DNA of 64,000 nt from Streptomyces cupreus. GTDB taxonomy: Bacteria > Actinomycetota > Actinomycetes > Streptomycetales > Streptomycetaceae. Shown here in pieces: positions 53,126-62,256 of the stretch; position 1 is the stretch's first letter, and every line of letters begins with the position of its first letter. The notes below the pieces were generated by a model, which made no database searches, was not told where the DNA came from, and was given only the letters and a program-made list of their open reading frames with translations. Made by a program: the position numbers and the translations under genes. The stretch lies in assembly GCF_014257025.1 (NCBI RefSeq), contig NZ_JACMSF010000018.1:80993-144992 (forward strand), in the 5' to 3' direction.

Positions 53126-54442
53126 ATGATGCTGACGAGGTGTGCGGTGCGTGTGCGAAGCGGTGGGACCTGTCTGGCGGCCCTCGGCTGCTCCGCCCTG
53201 CTCCTCCTCACCGCCTGCGGGCCCCACACGGAGGCCGCGGCCCCCGCGCCCTCCCCGTCGGTTCGGGTCGCCCAGCATCCGGCCCTGCTGCCGGTCCCCC
53301 GCGGCGACGGCAGCAGGACCCCGGACGACTTCAACGGCGACGGCCACCGCGACCTCGTCCTCGACGACCTCGCCAAGGCGCAGCCCCACGCCGACGACCC
53401 GGGCATCGGCATCGTCTACGGCGGCCCCCGCGGCCTCGTCCCCGGCGCCCGCCAACTCCTCAGCCCCAAGGAGCACGCCGCAGCGACCGACGGTCAACTC
53501 CCGGCGCTGTTCGAGGCGGAGGCTGGCTGCGATCTGGACGGTGACGGCTTCACCGACCTCGTCGTGTCCACCGATCCGCCCTACGACGGCCAGGGGCAGC
53601 CGCCGGTCCCGCTCCAGCTCCTCTTCGGCTCGCCCAAGGGCCTGACCGGCAAGGGCGTCAAGCTCGTCATCCCCGCCCGCGCCCGCGTCGGCAACGACTG
53701 GCCCGACCAGCCGGTGTGCGGCGACTTCGACGGCGACGGCGCCGAGGACCTGGTCCTGCACGCCTCCGGCGGCCAACTGAGCTTTCTGCGCGGCCCGTTC
53801 AGCCGCAAGGGCGCCCCCGAGGCCGCCGCCGCCCCGATCGCCTCCCCCGGCAACAACCCCACCGGCCCGGCAGCCGACGTGAACCTCGACGGCTACGACG
53901 ACCTCCTGATCCGTACCGCCGAAGGCACCGGCCCCTCCGCAGTCGTCCTCGGCGGACCCGCGGGCCCCACCCGCACCGGCGTCGCCCTGCCCGCCGGGAT
54001 CGACATCGCCCTCGGCGACTTCGGCAAGGGCAAGGCACTGGACGCCGCCGTCGGAGCCATGGGCGAAACGTCCCTGCGCTACGACCTCCCCACCGCCGGC
54101 CGCGCGACCCTCGCCTCCCCCGGTTCGATGCTGGACGCCGCCGACTTCGACGGGGACGGGCTGAGCGAACTCGTCTCCAGCGGCGCGCGCCTGCGGTTCT
54201 TCCCCGGCCGTACGGCAGGACTGTCGACGAAGGGCATGGTGACCGTCGAGCCGCCCGCCACCGGGACCACCCGTGTCCTGTCCGTCGCCGACCTCGACGG
54301 CGACGGGCTGGCCGACCTGACGGTACGGACGTATCGGAGCGAAACGCGCGACACCGTCGCCGTGTATCCGGGGGCGGAGGAAGGGCTGGTCGCGAGGGAA
54401 CCGGCCGTCACGTTCTCCACCGCCGGGTTCCTGAGCCACTGA
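53126..54442 (+). CDS. FG-GAP (VCBS) repeat lipoprotein
   Basis: 438 aa. Lipobox LLTACG at about residues 24-29 follows a hydrophobic stretch, so it should be tethered to the outer face of the membrane. Repeated Ca-binding FG-GAP loops: DDFNGDGHRD, CDLDGDGFTD, GDFDGDGAED, ADVNLDGYDD, ADFDGDGLSE and ADLDGDGLAD. This predicts a beta-propeller of about six or seven blades. One blade (GDFGKGKALDA) lacks the acidic loop. The start is the first of two ATGs after GAGG. First of four such genes in a row, with a 189-nt spacer after it. Confidence 0.87.
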   Translation: MMLTRCAVRVRSGGTCLAALGCSALLLLTACGPHTEAAAPAPSPSVRVAQHPALLPVPRGDGSRTPDDFNGDGHRDLVLDDLAKAQPHADDPGIGIVYGGPRGLVPGARQLLSPKEHAAATDGQLPALFEAEAGCDLDGDGFTDLVVSTDPPYDGQGQPPVPLQLLFGSPKGLTGKGVKLVIPARARVGNDWPDQPVCGDFDGDGAEDLVLHASGGQLSFLRGPFSRKGAPEAAAAPIASPGNNPTGPAADVNLDGYDDLLIRTAEGTGPSAVVLGGPAGPTRTGVALPAGIDIALGDFGKGKALDAAVGAMGETSLRYDLPTAGRATLASPGSMLDAADFDGDGLSELVSSGARLRFFPGRTAGLSTKGMVTVEPPATGTTRVLSVADLDGDGLADLTVRTYRSETRDTVAVYPGAEEGLVAREPAVTFSTAGFLSH

Positions 54443-54631
54443 CCCACGGCCGGGTCACAGGCGGTTCAAGAATTTACCCAACTCACGTACAACCCTCGGG
54501 CACCAGTGCGGGTCTCCTGATCGCCGACCGAGACGTGAATCCCGGAACAACTCCCGGCGAACGCGACCGACGGCACCCCATTGACTGCGGATGCCCCGCC
54601 AGGCATCCCCGCATGCAGCAGGAGAACCCGC

Positions 54632-56104
54632 ATGCACCAGACGCTGCGACTCGCCCTCGCGACGGCCACCGCGGCCGCGCTGACGGGCGGGCTGCTCACG
54701 TTCACGGCCGCCACCGCGACGGCCGCGGACTCCACCGCCGTCGCCAAGGCCGACTTCAACGGCGACGGCCGCGGTGACGTCGCCTTCTCCGCGGACGGCG
54801 CCTACGTCAGCGGCAAGAAGGAGGCCGGTCAGCTCGTCGTCCTCCACGGCTCCGCCTCCGGCGTGTCCTCGACCAACCGCGTCACCATCAGCCAGAACAC
54901 CACCGGCACCCCGGGCACCGCCGAGACCGGCGACCGTTTCGGCGTCGACACCGCCTACGCCGACTTCAACGGCGACGGCTACGACGACATCGCCGTCGGC
55001 GCCCCGGGCGAGGACGTCAGCGGCGACACCGACGGCGGCAGCCTGGCGATCCTGTGGGGCTCGGCCTCCGGTATCACCGGCAAGGGCGTCACCGTCGCGG
55101 ACCCCGCCCCCTCCTCGCACGACTACTGGGGCAAGAACCTCGCGGCCGGCGACTTCGACGGCGACGGCAAGGCCGACCTCGCCGTCGGCGCCAACACCGC
55201 CACCTTCCACGTCTTCAAGGGCGGCTTCTCCGCCACCGGCACCGCGGGCGGCCGCTACACGATCAAGCCCCCGATCATGGGCACCGACGCGGGCGGCCCG
55301 ATGAACCTGACCGCCGGCGACGTCAGCGGCGACGGCCGCACCGACCTGATCGTCGACGGCTACGAGTCCCAGACCGAGTACGGCTGGAACCGCAACTACT
55401 ACATCCCCGGCTCCTCCGGCGGCCTGTCCACGGCCGGTATCCAGGAGACCAAGCCCGGCGTGATCACCGCGATCGGGGACATCAACGCCGACGGCTTCGG
55501 CGACATCGTCAGCGGCGCCCACTGGAACGCCACCACCGGCGACGGCACGACCATCCCGGACTCCGCCAAGGGCGGCAAGGTCTGGGTGACGTACGGCACG
55601 GCGAACGGCCCCGGCACGGCCACCGGCATCACCCAGGACACCGGCAACGTGCCCGGCACCTCCGAGGGCAACGACTTCTTCGGCTACGAGCTCGACCTCG
55701 GCGACATCAACGGCGACGGCTTCCTCGACCTCGGCATCGGCGTCGCGGGCGAGAACATCGGCGAGGCCGCTAACACCGGCTCCGTCACCGTCCTCTACGG
55801 CACCGCGAGCGGCCTGAACACCGCTTCCGGCGCCCAGTCCTTCGCCCAGAGCACCGCGGGCGTCCCCGGCGACGACGAGGACGACGACTTCTTCGGCATG
55901 GACCTCAAGGTCGACGACGTCACCGGCGACGGCAAGGCCGACCTTCTCGTCGGCTCCGGCGAGAACGCCGGCAACGGCGCGGTGACCTACCTGCCGTCCA
56001 ACGGCACGAAGATCACCACAACCGGCTCCCGCACCATCTCGCCGAGCAACGCGGGCGTCTCGACGACCGGCACGCCCTACTTCGGCGCGAACTTCGCCGA
56101 CTGA
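54632..56104 (+). CDS. Secreted FG-GAP (integrin-alpha-like) repeat protein
   Basis: 490 aa, ATG with AGGAG 7 nt upstream. A signal peptide ends at ATATAA (about residue 32). Seven FG-GAP blades carry Ca loops such as ADFNGDGRGD, ADFNGDGYDD, GDFDGDGKAD, GDVSGDGRTD, GDINADGFGD, GDINGDGFLD and DDVTGDGKAD, each followed by VG/IG...E and a GxAxG segment, as in integrin alpha chains. The C-terminus GTPYFGANFAD recurs in the neighbours. No enzymatic domain is seen. A likely role is extracellular adhesion or binding. Confidence 0.88.
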   Translation: MHQTLRLALATATAAALTGGLLTFTAATATAADSTAVAKADFNGDGRGDVAFSADGAYVSGKKEAGQLVVLHGSASGVSSTNRVTISQNTTGTPGTAETGDRFGVDTAYADFNGDGYDDIAVGAPGEDVSGDTDGGSLAILWGSASGITGKGVTVADPAPSSHDYWGKNLAAGDFDGDGKADLAVGANTATFHVFKGGFSATGTAGGRYTIKPPIMGTDAGGPMNLTAGDVSGDGRTDLIVDGYESQTEYGWNRNYYIPGSSGGLSTAGIQETKPGVITAIGDINADGFGDIVSGAHWNATTGDGTTIPDSAKGGKVWVTYGTANGPGTATGITQDTGNVPGTSEGNDFFGYELDLGDINGDGFLDLGIGVAGENIGEAANTGSVTVLYGTASGLNTASGAQSFAQSTAGVPGDDEDDDFFGMDLKVDDVTGDGKADLLVGSGENAGNGAVTYLPSNGTKITTTGSRTISPSNAGVSTTGTPYFGANFAD

Positions 56105-56123
56105 TCCACCGTAGAACCGCCTC

Positions 56124-56148
56124 GGGCCCGCACCCACCGTGCGGGCCC
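56124..56148. terminator. Hairpin between FG-GAP genes
   Basis: Perfect 10-bp stem gggcccgcac / gtgcgggccc with a 5-nt loop, between the second and third FG-GAP genes. It may limit read-through or stabilise the upstream mRNA. Confidence 0.75.
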
Positions 56149-56165
56149 CCTACTGGAGCCACGTC

Positions 56166-57590
56166 TTGAAGCGCACTCTCGTGATCGCCGCCGCCCTCAC
56201 CGCCGGCGTGCTCACCGCCCTGCCCGCCACCCCCGCCCTCGCCGCGCCCTCCGGGCTCGCGAGCGACTTCAACGGCGACGGCTACCGGGACATCGCCATC
56301 GGCGCGATGGGCGCCACCGTCGGCTCCGCGGACAGCGCCGGTGCCGTGGTCGTGCTGTACGGCTCGGCCTCGGGGGTGCCGTCCACCAAGAAGACCGTGA
56401 TCACCCAGAACTCCACCGGCGTCCCCGGCACCGCCGAGTCCGACGACCGCTTCGGCGCGAGCCTGGCCGCCGGTGACCTGAACGCCGACGGCTACGCCGA
56501 CCTCGTCGTCGGCGCGGAGTTCGAGAGCATCGGCGACCGCAAGGGCGTCGGCAGCGCCACCGTCATCTGGGGCGGCTCCTCCGGCCTGACCGGCGGCTCG
56601 GCGCTGCCGCAGCCCTCGGCGGAGGAGCTCGCCGAGTGGGGCGGCTACTCCCGGGGCGTCGCCACCGGCGACTTCGACGGCGACGGCGACACGGACGTCA
56701 CCGCCACCGGCCAGACCCACACCCACCTCTACCGCGGCCCCTTCACCCGCACCGGCACCCCGGTCGGCCACACCGGCGTCTACGAGCTGGGCACGACGTA
56801 CGAGGTCATCGCGGGCGACCTCACCGGTGACGGGGCGGCCGAGCGTGTGTACCCCTTCGGGCACGACAACGACCCGGGCGGCGACATCCGCTACTTCCGC
56901 CACGACCCCGGCGGCTGGGACGAGCACCCCGAGTCCGACTACGCCATGGTCGGCCTGCCGAACGCCGACGGCGACCTCGGCGCGACCGGCGACATCAACG
57001 GCGACGGCTACGGCGACCTCGTCCTCGGCGACTACGCGGGCCCCGGCAGCCTCAAGGGCGGCCGTATCACCGTCTGGTACGGCGGCCCGAACGGCCCCGA
57101 CCCGCAGCAGACGCCGACGGTCATCCACCAGGACACCCCGGGCGTGCCCGGCACCGACGAGGAGGCCGACCTGTTCGGCTCCGCGGTCGACGTCGGTGAC
57201 ATCAACGGCGACACGTACGCCGACGTGGTCGTCGGCGCCTGGGGCGAGGACATCGGCTCGGCGCGCGACGCCGGCTCGGTGACCGTCCTGTTCGGCTCGG
57301 CCACGGGCCTGAGGACGACCGGCGCCAAGTCGTACACCCAGAACACCGCGGGCGTGCCCGGCGGCGCCGAGAGCGGCGACGCCTTCGGCATGTCCGTCCG
57401 GCTGCTCGACCTCGACAAGACCGGCAAGGCCGACCTGGTGACCGGCGCGGGCTACGAGAACGGCCATGGCTCGATCACCTACCTGCGCGGCACCGCCTCC
57501 GGCCTGACCACCACGGGCGCCAAGTCCCTCACCGCCGCCGGCGCGGGCCTCAAGGGCGGCGCGAACTTCGGCTGGGACCTCGCCAAGTGA
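56166..57590 (+). CDS. Secreted FG-GAP (integrin-alpha-like) repeat protein
   Basis: 474 aa from a TTG start with GGAG 7 nt before it; the ATG 9 codons earlier would spoil the signal peptide KRTLVIAAALTAG...ALA. Seven blades with loops SDFNGDGYRD, GDLNADGYAD, GDFDGDGDTD, GDLTGDGAAE, GDINGDGYGD, GDINGDTYAD and LDLDKTGKAD. Ends KGGANFGWDLAK, like the GANFAD end of its neighbour. The gap to the next FG-GAP gene is 29 nt, so they are one operon. Confidence 0.87.
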   Translation: MKRTLVIAAALTAGVLTALPATPALAAPSGLASDFNGDGYRDIAIGAMGATVGSADSAGAVVVLYGSASGVPSTKKTVITQNSTGVPGTAESDDRFGASLAAGDLNADGYADLVVGAEFESIGDRKGVGSATVIWGGSSGLTGGSALPQPSAEELAEWGGYSRGVATGDFDGDGDTDVTATGQTHTHLYRGPFTRTGTPVGHTGVYELGTTYEVIAGDLTGDGAAERVYPFGHDNDPGGDIRYFRHDPGGWDEHPESDYAMVGLPNADGDLGATGDINGDGYGDLVLGDYAGPGSLKGGRITVWYGGPNGPDPQQTPTVIHQDTPGVPGTDEEADLFGSAVDVGDINGDTYADVVVGAWGEDIGSARDAGSVTVLFGSATGLRTTGAKSYTQNTAGVPGGAESGDAFGMSVRLLDLDKTGKADLVTGAGYENGHGSITYLRGTASGLTTTGAKSLTAAGAGLKGGANFGWDLAK

Positions 57591-57619
57591 CGTACCGACA
57601 CCGTCAGGAGACCTCCGTG

Positions 57620-58953
57620 ATGACCCGACGCACCGCCGCCGCACTCGCCGCCGCACTCCTCGCGACCGGCGTCACCCCGCTGTTCCTCACCACCCCCGCC
57701 TCGGCGGCGGTCGCCAAGCACTACGACGACTTCAACGGCGACGGCCACCGCGACCTGGCGTACGGCGGCTACAACGGCGTCGGCCAGGCCGGCGGCACCG
57801 TCACCGTCGTCTACGGCACCGCGAGCGGCCTCGACACCGCGCACCCGCAGGCCATCCACCAGGACACCGCCGGCATTCCCGGAACGGACGAGGAGGACGA
57901 CCAGTTCGGCGCCTCCCTCGCCAGCGCCGACCTCAACAAGGACGGATACGCGGACCTGGTCGTCGGCAACCCCACCGAGCACGTGGGCAGCCAGCGGTAC
58001 CGCGGCTCGGTGACCATCGTCTGGGGGTCAGCCTCCGGCCTGTCCGGCGGCACCGACGTGGCCCCGAGGACGGGCGCGCAGAGCCAGTTCGGCAGTGACC
58101 TCGCCACCGGCGACTTCACCGGCGACGGCTCCCCCGACCTCGCGGTGGTCGGCGGCGGCGAGACCTGGCTGTACCGCGGCGGCTTCACCAAGTCCGGTTC
58201 CACCGGCACCGTCAGCGAGATCGACAAGGAGGGCGCGGGCTGGTACTCGTACGGCCTCGCCGTCGGCAAGGTCAACGGCGACGGCAAGACCGACCTCGTC
58301 ATCCTCGGCGAGCAGTTCGTGAACAACCAGCCGGTTCAGCGCGCCTGGTTCCTCAAGGGCGCCTCCGGCGGCCTGACGTCGGGCGCCTCCAAGACGGTCA
58401 CCGCCACGAACGCCGCGATCGGCGACTTCGACAAGGACGGCTACGGCGACATCGCCTTCGGCAGGCCCGACTCCACCGACGGCAAGGGCTCGGTCCTCGT
58501 CTGGCGCGGCACCTCCTCGGGCCCGAGCGGCTCGACGACGTACAACCAGGCCAGCTCCGGTGTCTCCGGCAGCCCGGAGCAGGACGACAACTTCGGGTAC
58601 GCCGTCTCGGCGGGCGACGTCAACGGCGACGGATACGCGGACCTCGCGGTCGGCGTCCCGCACGAGGACGTCAGCGGCAAGGAGGACCAGGGCGGGTGCA
58701 CCTGTTCCACGGCGGCTCCGGCGGCCTGTCGGGCCTGCGCTCCGCCTGGATCCCGCAGACCGTCTCCGGGCCCGCGGACTCCCACGTCTCCTTCGGCTAC
58801 ACCGTGCGACTGCGCGACCTGACCAAGGACGGCAAGGCCGACCTGGGCATCGGCGCGGCCGGTACGTCGCTGGTCCTGCGCGGCGCCACCGGAACCCCGA
58901 CGGCCACGGGCGCCTTCATCCTGCCGGAGTTCGGCGGCTCCTTCGCGGACTGA
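57620..58953 (+). CDS. Secreted FG-GAP repeat protein, frameshifted in this sequence
   Basis: About 444 aa when repaired. A signal peptide (TRRTAAALAAALLATG ... ASA) precedes FG-GAP blades with DDFNGDGHRD, ADLNKDGYAD, GDFTGDGSPD, GKVNGDGKTD, GDFDKDGYGD and GDVNGDGYAD. After SGKEDQGG the reading frame breaks at about 58694 (ggcgggtgcacc). The proper continuation VHLFHGGSGGLSG, blade RDLTKDGKAD and the family end FGGSFAD are in another frame, one base short. Without repair it ends in an unrelated Cys/Pro-rich tail at 58822. A GTG one codon upstream is an equally good start. Confidence 0.82.
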
Positions 58954-59063
58954 GCCCCCTCTCCGAAGAGCGGCCGACCGGGCCGGCAGATGCTGGGTTG
59001 AGCCCCGTGTCCCGGAATCAACCCCCAATCCCCCCTTAGGGGATGTCACAGCTCGGCAGCAAA

Positions 59064-59089
59064 GCCGGGCCCGGACACCCGGGCCCGGC
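59064..59089. terminator. Terminator after the FG-GAP cluster
   Basis: Perfect 11-bp stem gccgggcccgg / ccgggcccggc with loop acac, 110 nt beyond the last FG-GAP stop and before the Yip1-like gene. Confidence 0.8.
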
Positions 59090-59123
59090 ACGTCACTCTC
59101 CGGGACCAGGTACGTTCGAAGAC

Positions 59124-60014
59124 GTGGCTGGATTCAGGATCGGACGCGGCGGCCGGGACAACCGGACCCCGCAAGCGCGACCGCAACAACCTCCGTACGG
59201 GCAGCAGGGGCCGTCGCAGGGCTATCCCCCGCCGCCGCAGCAGCCGTACAACGGCGGCTACGGCGGTCAGGGCAATGGCTACGGCGGCCAGGGGGGCGGC
59301 TACGGCGGTCAGGGCGAGCCGGAGTACTTCGGCGACGGCGCACACCACCCGCCGGCCCCGGACCCGTACGCGGCGAACAACCCTGGCCACACCCAGGCGT
59401 TCTCCGTCCACGAGGACCCCTACAACCAGGGCCAGACCTACCACGCGGGCGCGGCCCCGGCGGCTCCCATCGGCCCCCGCCTGCACTGGAAGGACCTCCT
59501 GAGGGGCATCGTCCTGTCCCCCGCCAGGACCTTCCTCCAGATGCGGGACTACGCGATGTGGGGCCCCGCCCTGATCGTGACGTTCCTCTACGGTCTGCTC
59601 GCGGTCTTCGGCTTCGACGGCGCCCGAGAGGACGCGATCAGCGCGACCCTGTCGAACGCGGTCCCGATCGTCCTGAGCACAGCGGTCGCCATGGTCCTCT
59701 CCTCCTTCATCCTGGGCGTGGTCACCCACACCCTGGCCCGCCAGCTCGGCGGCGACGGCGCCTGGCAGCCGACGGTCGGCCTCTCGATGCTGATCATGTC
59801 CGTGACGGACACCCCCCGCCTGGTCGTGGCCATGTTCCTCGGCGGCGACGCGACCTTCGTCCAGCTCCTCGGCTGGGCCACATGGGTAGCGGCCGGCACC
59901 CTCCTGACCATGATGGTCAGCCGCTCCCACGACCTGCCCTGGCCAAAGGCACTGGGCGCGTCGGCGATCCAGCTGGTGGCCCTGCTGTCGATCGTGAAGC
60001 TGGGCACGTTCTAG
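59124..60014 (+). CDS. Yip1-family membrane protein with disordered N-terminus
   Basis: 296 aa. The first 115 residues are disordered, rich in Gly, Gln, Tyr and Pro with repeats of GYGGQG. The Yip1-type part follows with WKDLLRGIVLSPARTFLQMRD, then five membrane spans to the end (IQLVALLSIVKLGTF). The GTG start follows a TACGTT -10-like hexamer by 7 nt with no ribosome site, so the transcript may be leaderless. Bacterial Yip1 proteins have no settled role. Confidence 0.85.
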   Translation: MAGFRIGRGGRDNRTPQARPQQPPYGQQGPSQGYPPPPQQPYNGGYGGQGNGYGGQGGGYGGQGEPEYFGDGAHHPPAPDPYAANNPGHTQAFSVHEDPYNQGQTYHAGAAPAAPIGPRLHWKDLLRGIVLSPARTFLQMRDYAMWGPALIVTFLYGLLAVFGFDGAREDAISATLSNAVPIVLSTAVAMVLSSFILGVVTHTLARQLGGDGAWQPTVGLSMLIMSVTDTPRLVVAMFLGGDATFVQLLGWATWVAAGTLLTMMVSRSHDLPWPKALGASAIQLVALLSIVKLGTF

Positions 60015-60037
60015 GGGTACAGGGGTACCAGGGGTAC
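60013..60037 (+). repeat. Short tandem repeat aggggtac x3
   Basis: Three copies of aggggtac, the third after one extra c, directly following the Yip1-like stop codon. Looks like slippage; no function is assigned. Confidence 0.8.
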
Positions 60038-60043
60038 AAAAAG

Positions 60044-60074
60044 GGGGCTCCGGGCGACACACGCCGGGAGCCCC
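60044..60074. terminator. Terminator after the Yip1-like gene
   Basis: Stem ggggctccgggcg / cgccgggagcccc with one mismatch and a short loop, flanked by an A tract before and a T tract (tgtttctt) after it. Confidence 0.85.
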
Positions 60075-60208
60075 TGTTTCTTGCTCCCGCAGTGCCCATG
60101 CCGGTCATCATCCCCGGCCATCCGCGGCCATCCGGGGGATACGCGGGCGGCCTCGTGGCGTTACCCACCCCGCGGGGGCATCCCTTGATGGGACGAAAGG
60201 GAGACATG

Positions 60209-60535
60209 ATGCCGCTGTATCTATCGAGGTTCAGCTACACGCCGGAGACCTGGGCGAGACTCATCAGCCACCCCGAGGACCGCGCAAAGGCCGCTGAGTC
60301 GTACATCGAGTCCGTCGGCGGCAAGCTCCACGGCTTCTGGTACGCGTTCGGCACCCGCGACGGCTACAACCTGTGGGAGGCCCCCGACAACGTCTCCATG
60401 GCCGCGGTCGCCCTGGCGATCAGCGGAGGCGGCGCGCTCAGCTCGTTCGAGACGACCGTTCTCCTGACCGTCGACGAAACCATGGATGCCCTGCGCAGAG
60501 CCGGGGAGGTCCAGTACCGGGCTCCCGGCGCGTAG
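60209..60535 (+). CDS. GYD domain-containing protein
   Basis: 108-aa cytosolic protein of the GYD family, a ferredoxin-like small fold of unknown function. Family features: YLSRFSYTPETWARLISHPEDR, ESVGGKLHGFWYAFGTRDGYN and VALAISGGGALSSFETTVLL. The second of two adjacent ATGs is used because GGGAG is spaced 5 nt before it. Monocistronic and convergent with the phosphoribosyltransferase gene, 3 nt apart. Confidence 0.87.
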   Translation: MPLYLSRFSYTPETWARLISHPEDRAKAAESYIESVGGKLHGFWYAFGTRDGYNLWEAPDNVSMAAVALAISGGGALSSFETTVLLTVDETMDALRRAGEVQYRAPGA

Positions 60536-60538
60536 CGG

Positions 60539-61051
60539 TCAGGAAAGGGCTTCCTTGTTCTCCCTCGGCGCCTCGCCCGACCTGCTTACCGGAGGCAACA
60601 CACTCCACGGGAAGTTGATCCAGTCATCCGTCCGCTTCCACACGTACTCGCACTTCACGAGGGAGTGGGACTTCTCGTAGATGACGGCGGTGCGTACCTC
60701 GGCGACGTGGTCGAGGCAGAAGTCGTGCACCAGCTTGAGCGTCTTGCCGGTGTCGGCGACGTCGTCGGTGATCAGGACCTTCTTGTCGGAGAAGTCGATG
60801 ACGTTGGGGACGGGAGCGAGCATGACGGGCATTTCCAGGGTCGTCCCCACCCCGGTGTAGAACTCGACGTTGACGAGATGGATGTTCTTGCAGTCGAGGG
60901 CGTAGGCGAGCCCGCCTGCGACGAAGACACCACCACGGGCTATGGAGAGCACGATGTCGGGCTCGTACCCGTCGTCGGCGATGGTCTGGGCGAGCTCGCG
61001 GATGGCGACGCCGAACCCCTCGTAGGTCAGGTTCTCCCGTACGTCGCTCAT
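60539..61051 (-). CDS. Phosphoribosyltransferase domain protein
   Basis: 170 aa. The type I PRTase fold is shown by the PRPP-binding motif VLITDDVADTGKTLKLV and the early loop VLSIARGGVFVAGGLAYAL. It resembles xanthine/hypoxanthine PRTases of actinomycetes (the group with a short hood and DFCLDH helix). Probably salvages a purine base to its nucleotide. The ATG has AGGTG 5 nt upstream and begins 2 nt past the dcd stop, so the two form an operon for nucleotide supply. Confidence 0.88.
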   Translation of the reverse strand: MSDVRENLTYEGFGVAIRELAQTIADDGYEPDIVLSIARGGVFVAGGLAYALDCKNIHLVNVEFYTGVGTTLEMPVMLAPVPNVIDFSDKKVLITDDVADTGKTLKLVHDFCLDHVAEVRTAVIYEKSHSLVKCEYVWKRTDDWINFPWSVLPPVSRSGEAPRENKEALS

Positions 61052-61053
61052 GC

Positions 61054-61629
61054 TCACACCTGGGTCCGATGGAAGTTGAGGTAGGACCGGGAGGCGGTCG
61101 GTCCGCGCTGCCCCTGGTACCGGGAGCCGTACCGCTCGCTGCCGTAGGGGAACGCGGCGGGCGAGCTGAGCCGGAACATGCACAGCTGCCCGATCTTCAT
61201 GCCGGGCCAGAGCTTGATGGGGAGCGTGGCGAGGTTGCTGAGCTCCAGGGTGACGTGCCCGGAGAATCCGGGGTCGATGAACCCGGCGGTGGAGTGGGTG
61301 ACCAGCCCGAGCCGTCCGAGGGAGGACTTGCCCTCGAGCCGGGAGGCAAGGTCATCGGGCAGGGAGATGACCTCGTACGTCGATGCGAGCACGAACTCCC
61401 CGGGATGGAGGATGAACGGCTCATCGCCCTCGGGCTCCACGAGCCGGGTGAGGTCGGCCTGCTCGACGGAGGGGTCGATATGGGGGTACCGGTGATTCTC
61501 GAACACCCGGAAATACCGGTCGAGCCGTACGTCGATGCTGGACGGCTGCACCATGGATTCGTCGTAGGGATCGATCCGTACCCGTCCGGCGTCGATCTCG
61601 GCCCGGATGTCCTTGTCTGAGAGAAGCAC
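61054..61629 (-). CDS. dcd: dCTP deaminase
   Basis: 191 aa. Converts dCTP to dUTP (or directly to dUMP in bifunctional actinobacterial forms). Signature residues: VQPSSIDVRLDRYFRVF, SRLEGKSSLGRLGLVTHSTA with the Ser-Arg pair and GFIDPGFSGHVTLELSN with the catalytic Glu. The end KIGQLCMFRLSSPA with YQGQRGPTASR fits. Length is normal. Together with the PRTase it forms an operon. Confidence 0.97.
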   Translation of the reverse strand: MLLSDKDIRAEIDAGRVRIDPYDESMVQPSSIDVRLDRYFRVFENHRYPHIDPSVEQADLTRLVEPEGDEPFILHPGEFVLASTYEVISLPDDLASRLEGKSSLGRLGLVTHSTAGFIDPGFSGHVTLELSNLATLPIKLWPGMKIGQLCMFRLSSPAAFPYGSERYGSRYQGQRGPTASRSYLNFHRTQV

Positions 61630-61701
61630 GTCCCGAGGATACGCAAGGCGCGCGGACCGACCGAATCGGACGGCACCGCGCGCCTGCGCTCACGCTCTGT
61701 T

Positions 61702-61749
61702 GCTACGGCCTGCTACCGCCAGCCACCGCTGGCTACGGCTTGCTACCGC
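61702..61749. repeat. Direct repeats flanking a hairpin, downstream of the zinc-ribbon mini-gene
   Basis: gctacggcytgctaccgc occurs twice (61702 and 61732, 30 bp apart). Between the two copies sits the hairpin gccagc - cacc - gctggc. It lies at and beyond the stop of the minus-strand mini-gene and could be its terminator. Confidence 0.6.
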
Positions 61750-61901
61750 TTCTCCAACGCCACCGGCACGACGCTGCGAAGCCGGGCACAGCGCGGACAT
61801 CGGACCAGCCGTCCGGGACCGAGCCGCTCGGCCTGCTGCATCGGGAACGAAGCGGTGCTGAACACGTGCCCATCGGCACAACGGACGACGGTGCGCTCCA
61901 T
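61743..61901 (-). CDS. Small zinc-ribbon-like protein
   Basis: 52 aa, missed by longer-frame calls. ATG with AAGGA 5 nt upstream. The sequence MERTVVRCADGHVFSTASF leads to a CPRC knuckle (RCPRCARLR); with the early Cys and His it could bind one zinc. A similar mini-protein is common in streptomycetes. Function unknown. Not linked to dcd, from which it is separated by 113 nt of repeats. Confidence 0.75.
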   Translation of the reverse strand: MERTVVRCADGHVFSTASFPMQQAERLGPGRLVRCPRCARLRSVVPVALEKR

Positions 61902-62177
61902 CAAGTCCTTTGAGTCCCTTCCCCAAGAGCCGCACCCGGCTGCTGCCCGCCGGGCGAAGAAAGGCCACATTACGGGATTAAAGGGACGGCCCTCCAGGCG
62001 GCACTCCGGCCCCCCCCCCAGACCCTCTCCCACGCCTCCACCGTACGCCCCAACTCCGGCCTCCCGCAGCCGTATCCCACCCCTGAAACACGGTCAGACC
62101 CCGCGGTCCGAGCACCGGGGGTCTGCGATGGGGTACAGTGAGCGAGCATTCGACACCGATTCCGATCGGCGTCTTAC
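61902..62177. promoter_or_regulatory. Spacer with the tRNA-Gly promoter
   Basis: 276 nt between the zinc-ribbon mini-gene and the tRNA. A TACAGT -10 hexamer at 62134-62139 lies about 39 nt before the tRNA, with no convincing -35. The other end must hold the promoter of the mini-gene. No further gene is seen. Confidence 0.55.
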
Positions 62178-62251
62178 GCGGGTGTAGTTTAATGGTAGAA
62201 CATCAGCTTCCCAAGCTGAGAGCGCGAGTTCGATTCTCGTCACCCGCTCCA
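62178..62251 (+). tRNA. tRNA-Gly (anticodon CCC)
   Basis: Full cloverleaf with acceptor gcgggtg / cacccgc, D loop aatggta, anticodon stem tcagc / gctga with loop ttcccaa (CCC), T arm cgag-ttcgatt-ctcg and an encoded CCA end. The arrangement matches tRNA-Gly(CCC) of other bacteria. An integrase gene of a mobile element begins its 3' end just 50 nt away, so this tRNA is the likely attachment target. Confidence 0.97.
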
Positions 62252-62256
62252 TGGAT

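Noticed and set aside
53600..54440. An antisense frame encoding Gly/Arg/Asp-rich repeats over the FG-GAP genes
   Set aside because: The repeats mirror the DGDG codons of the FG-GAP loops on the other strand; signal peptides and ribosome sites are only on the plus strand.
61902..61925. A possible HAIR site (ttgagt) upstream of the zinc-ribbon mini-gene
   Set aside because: Only one arm is present; no actcaag partner at the 7-bp spacing.
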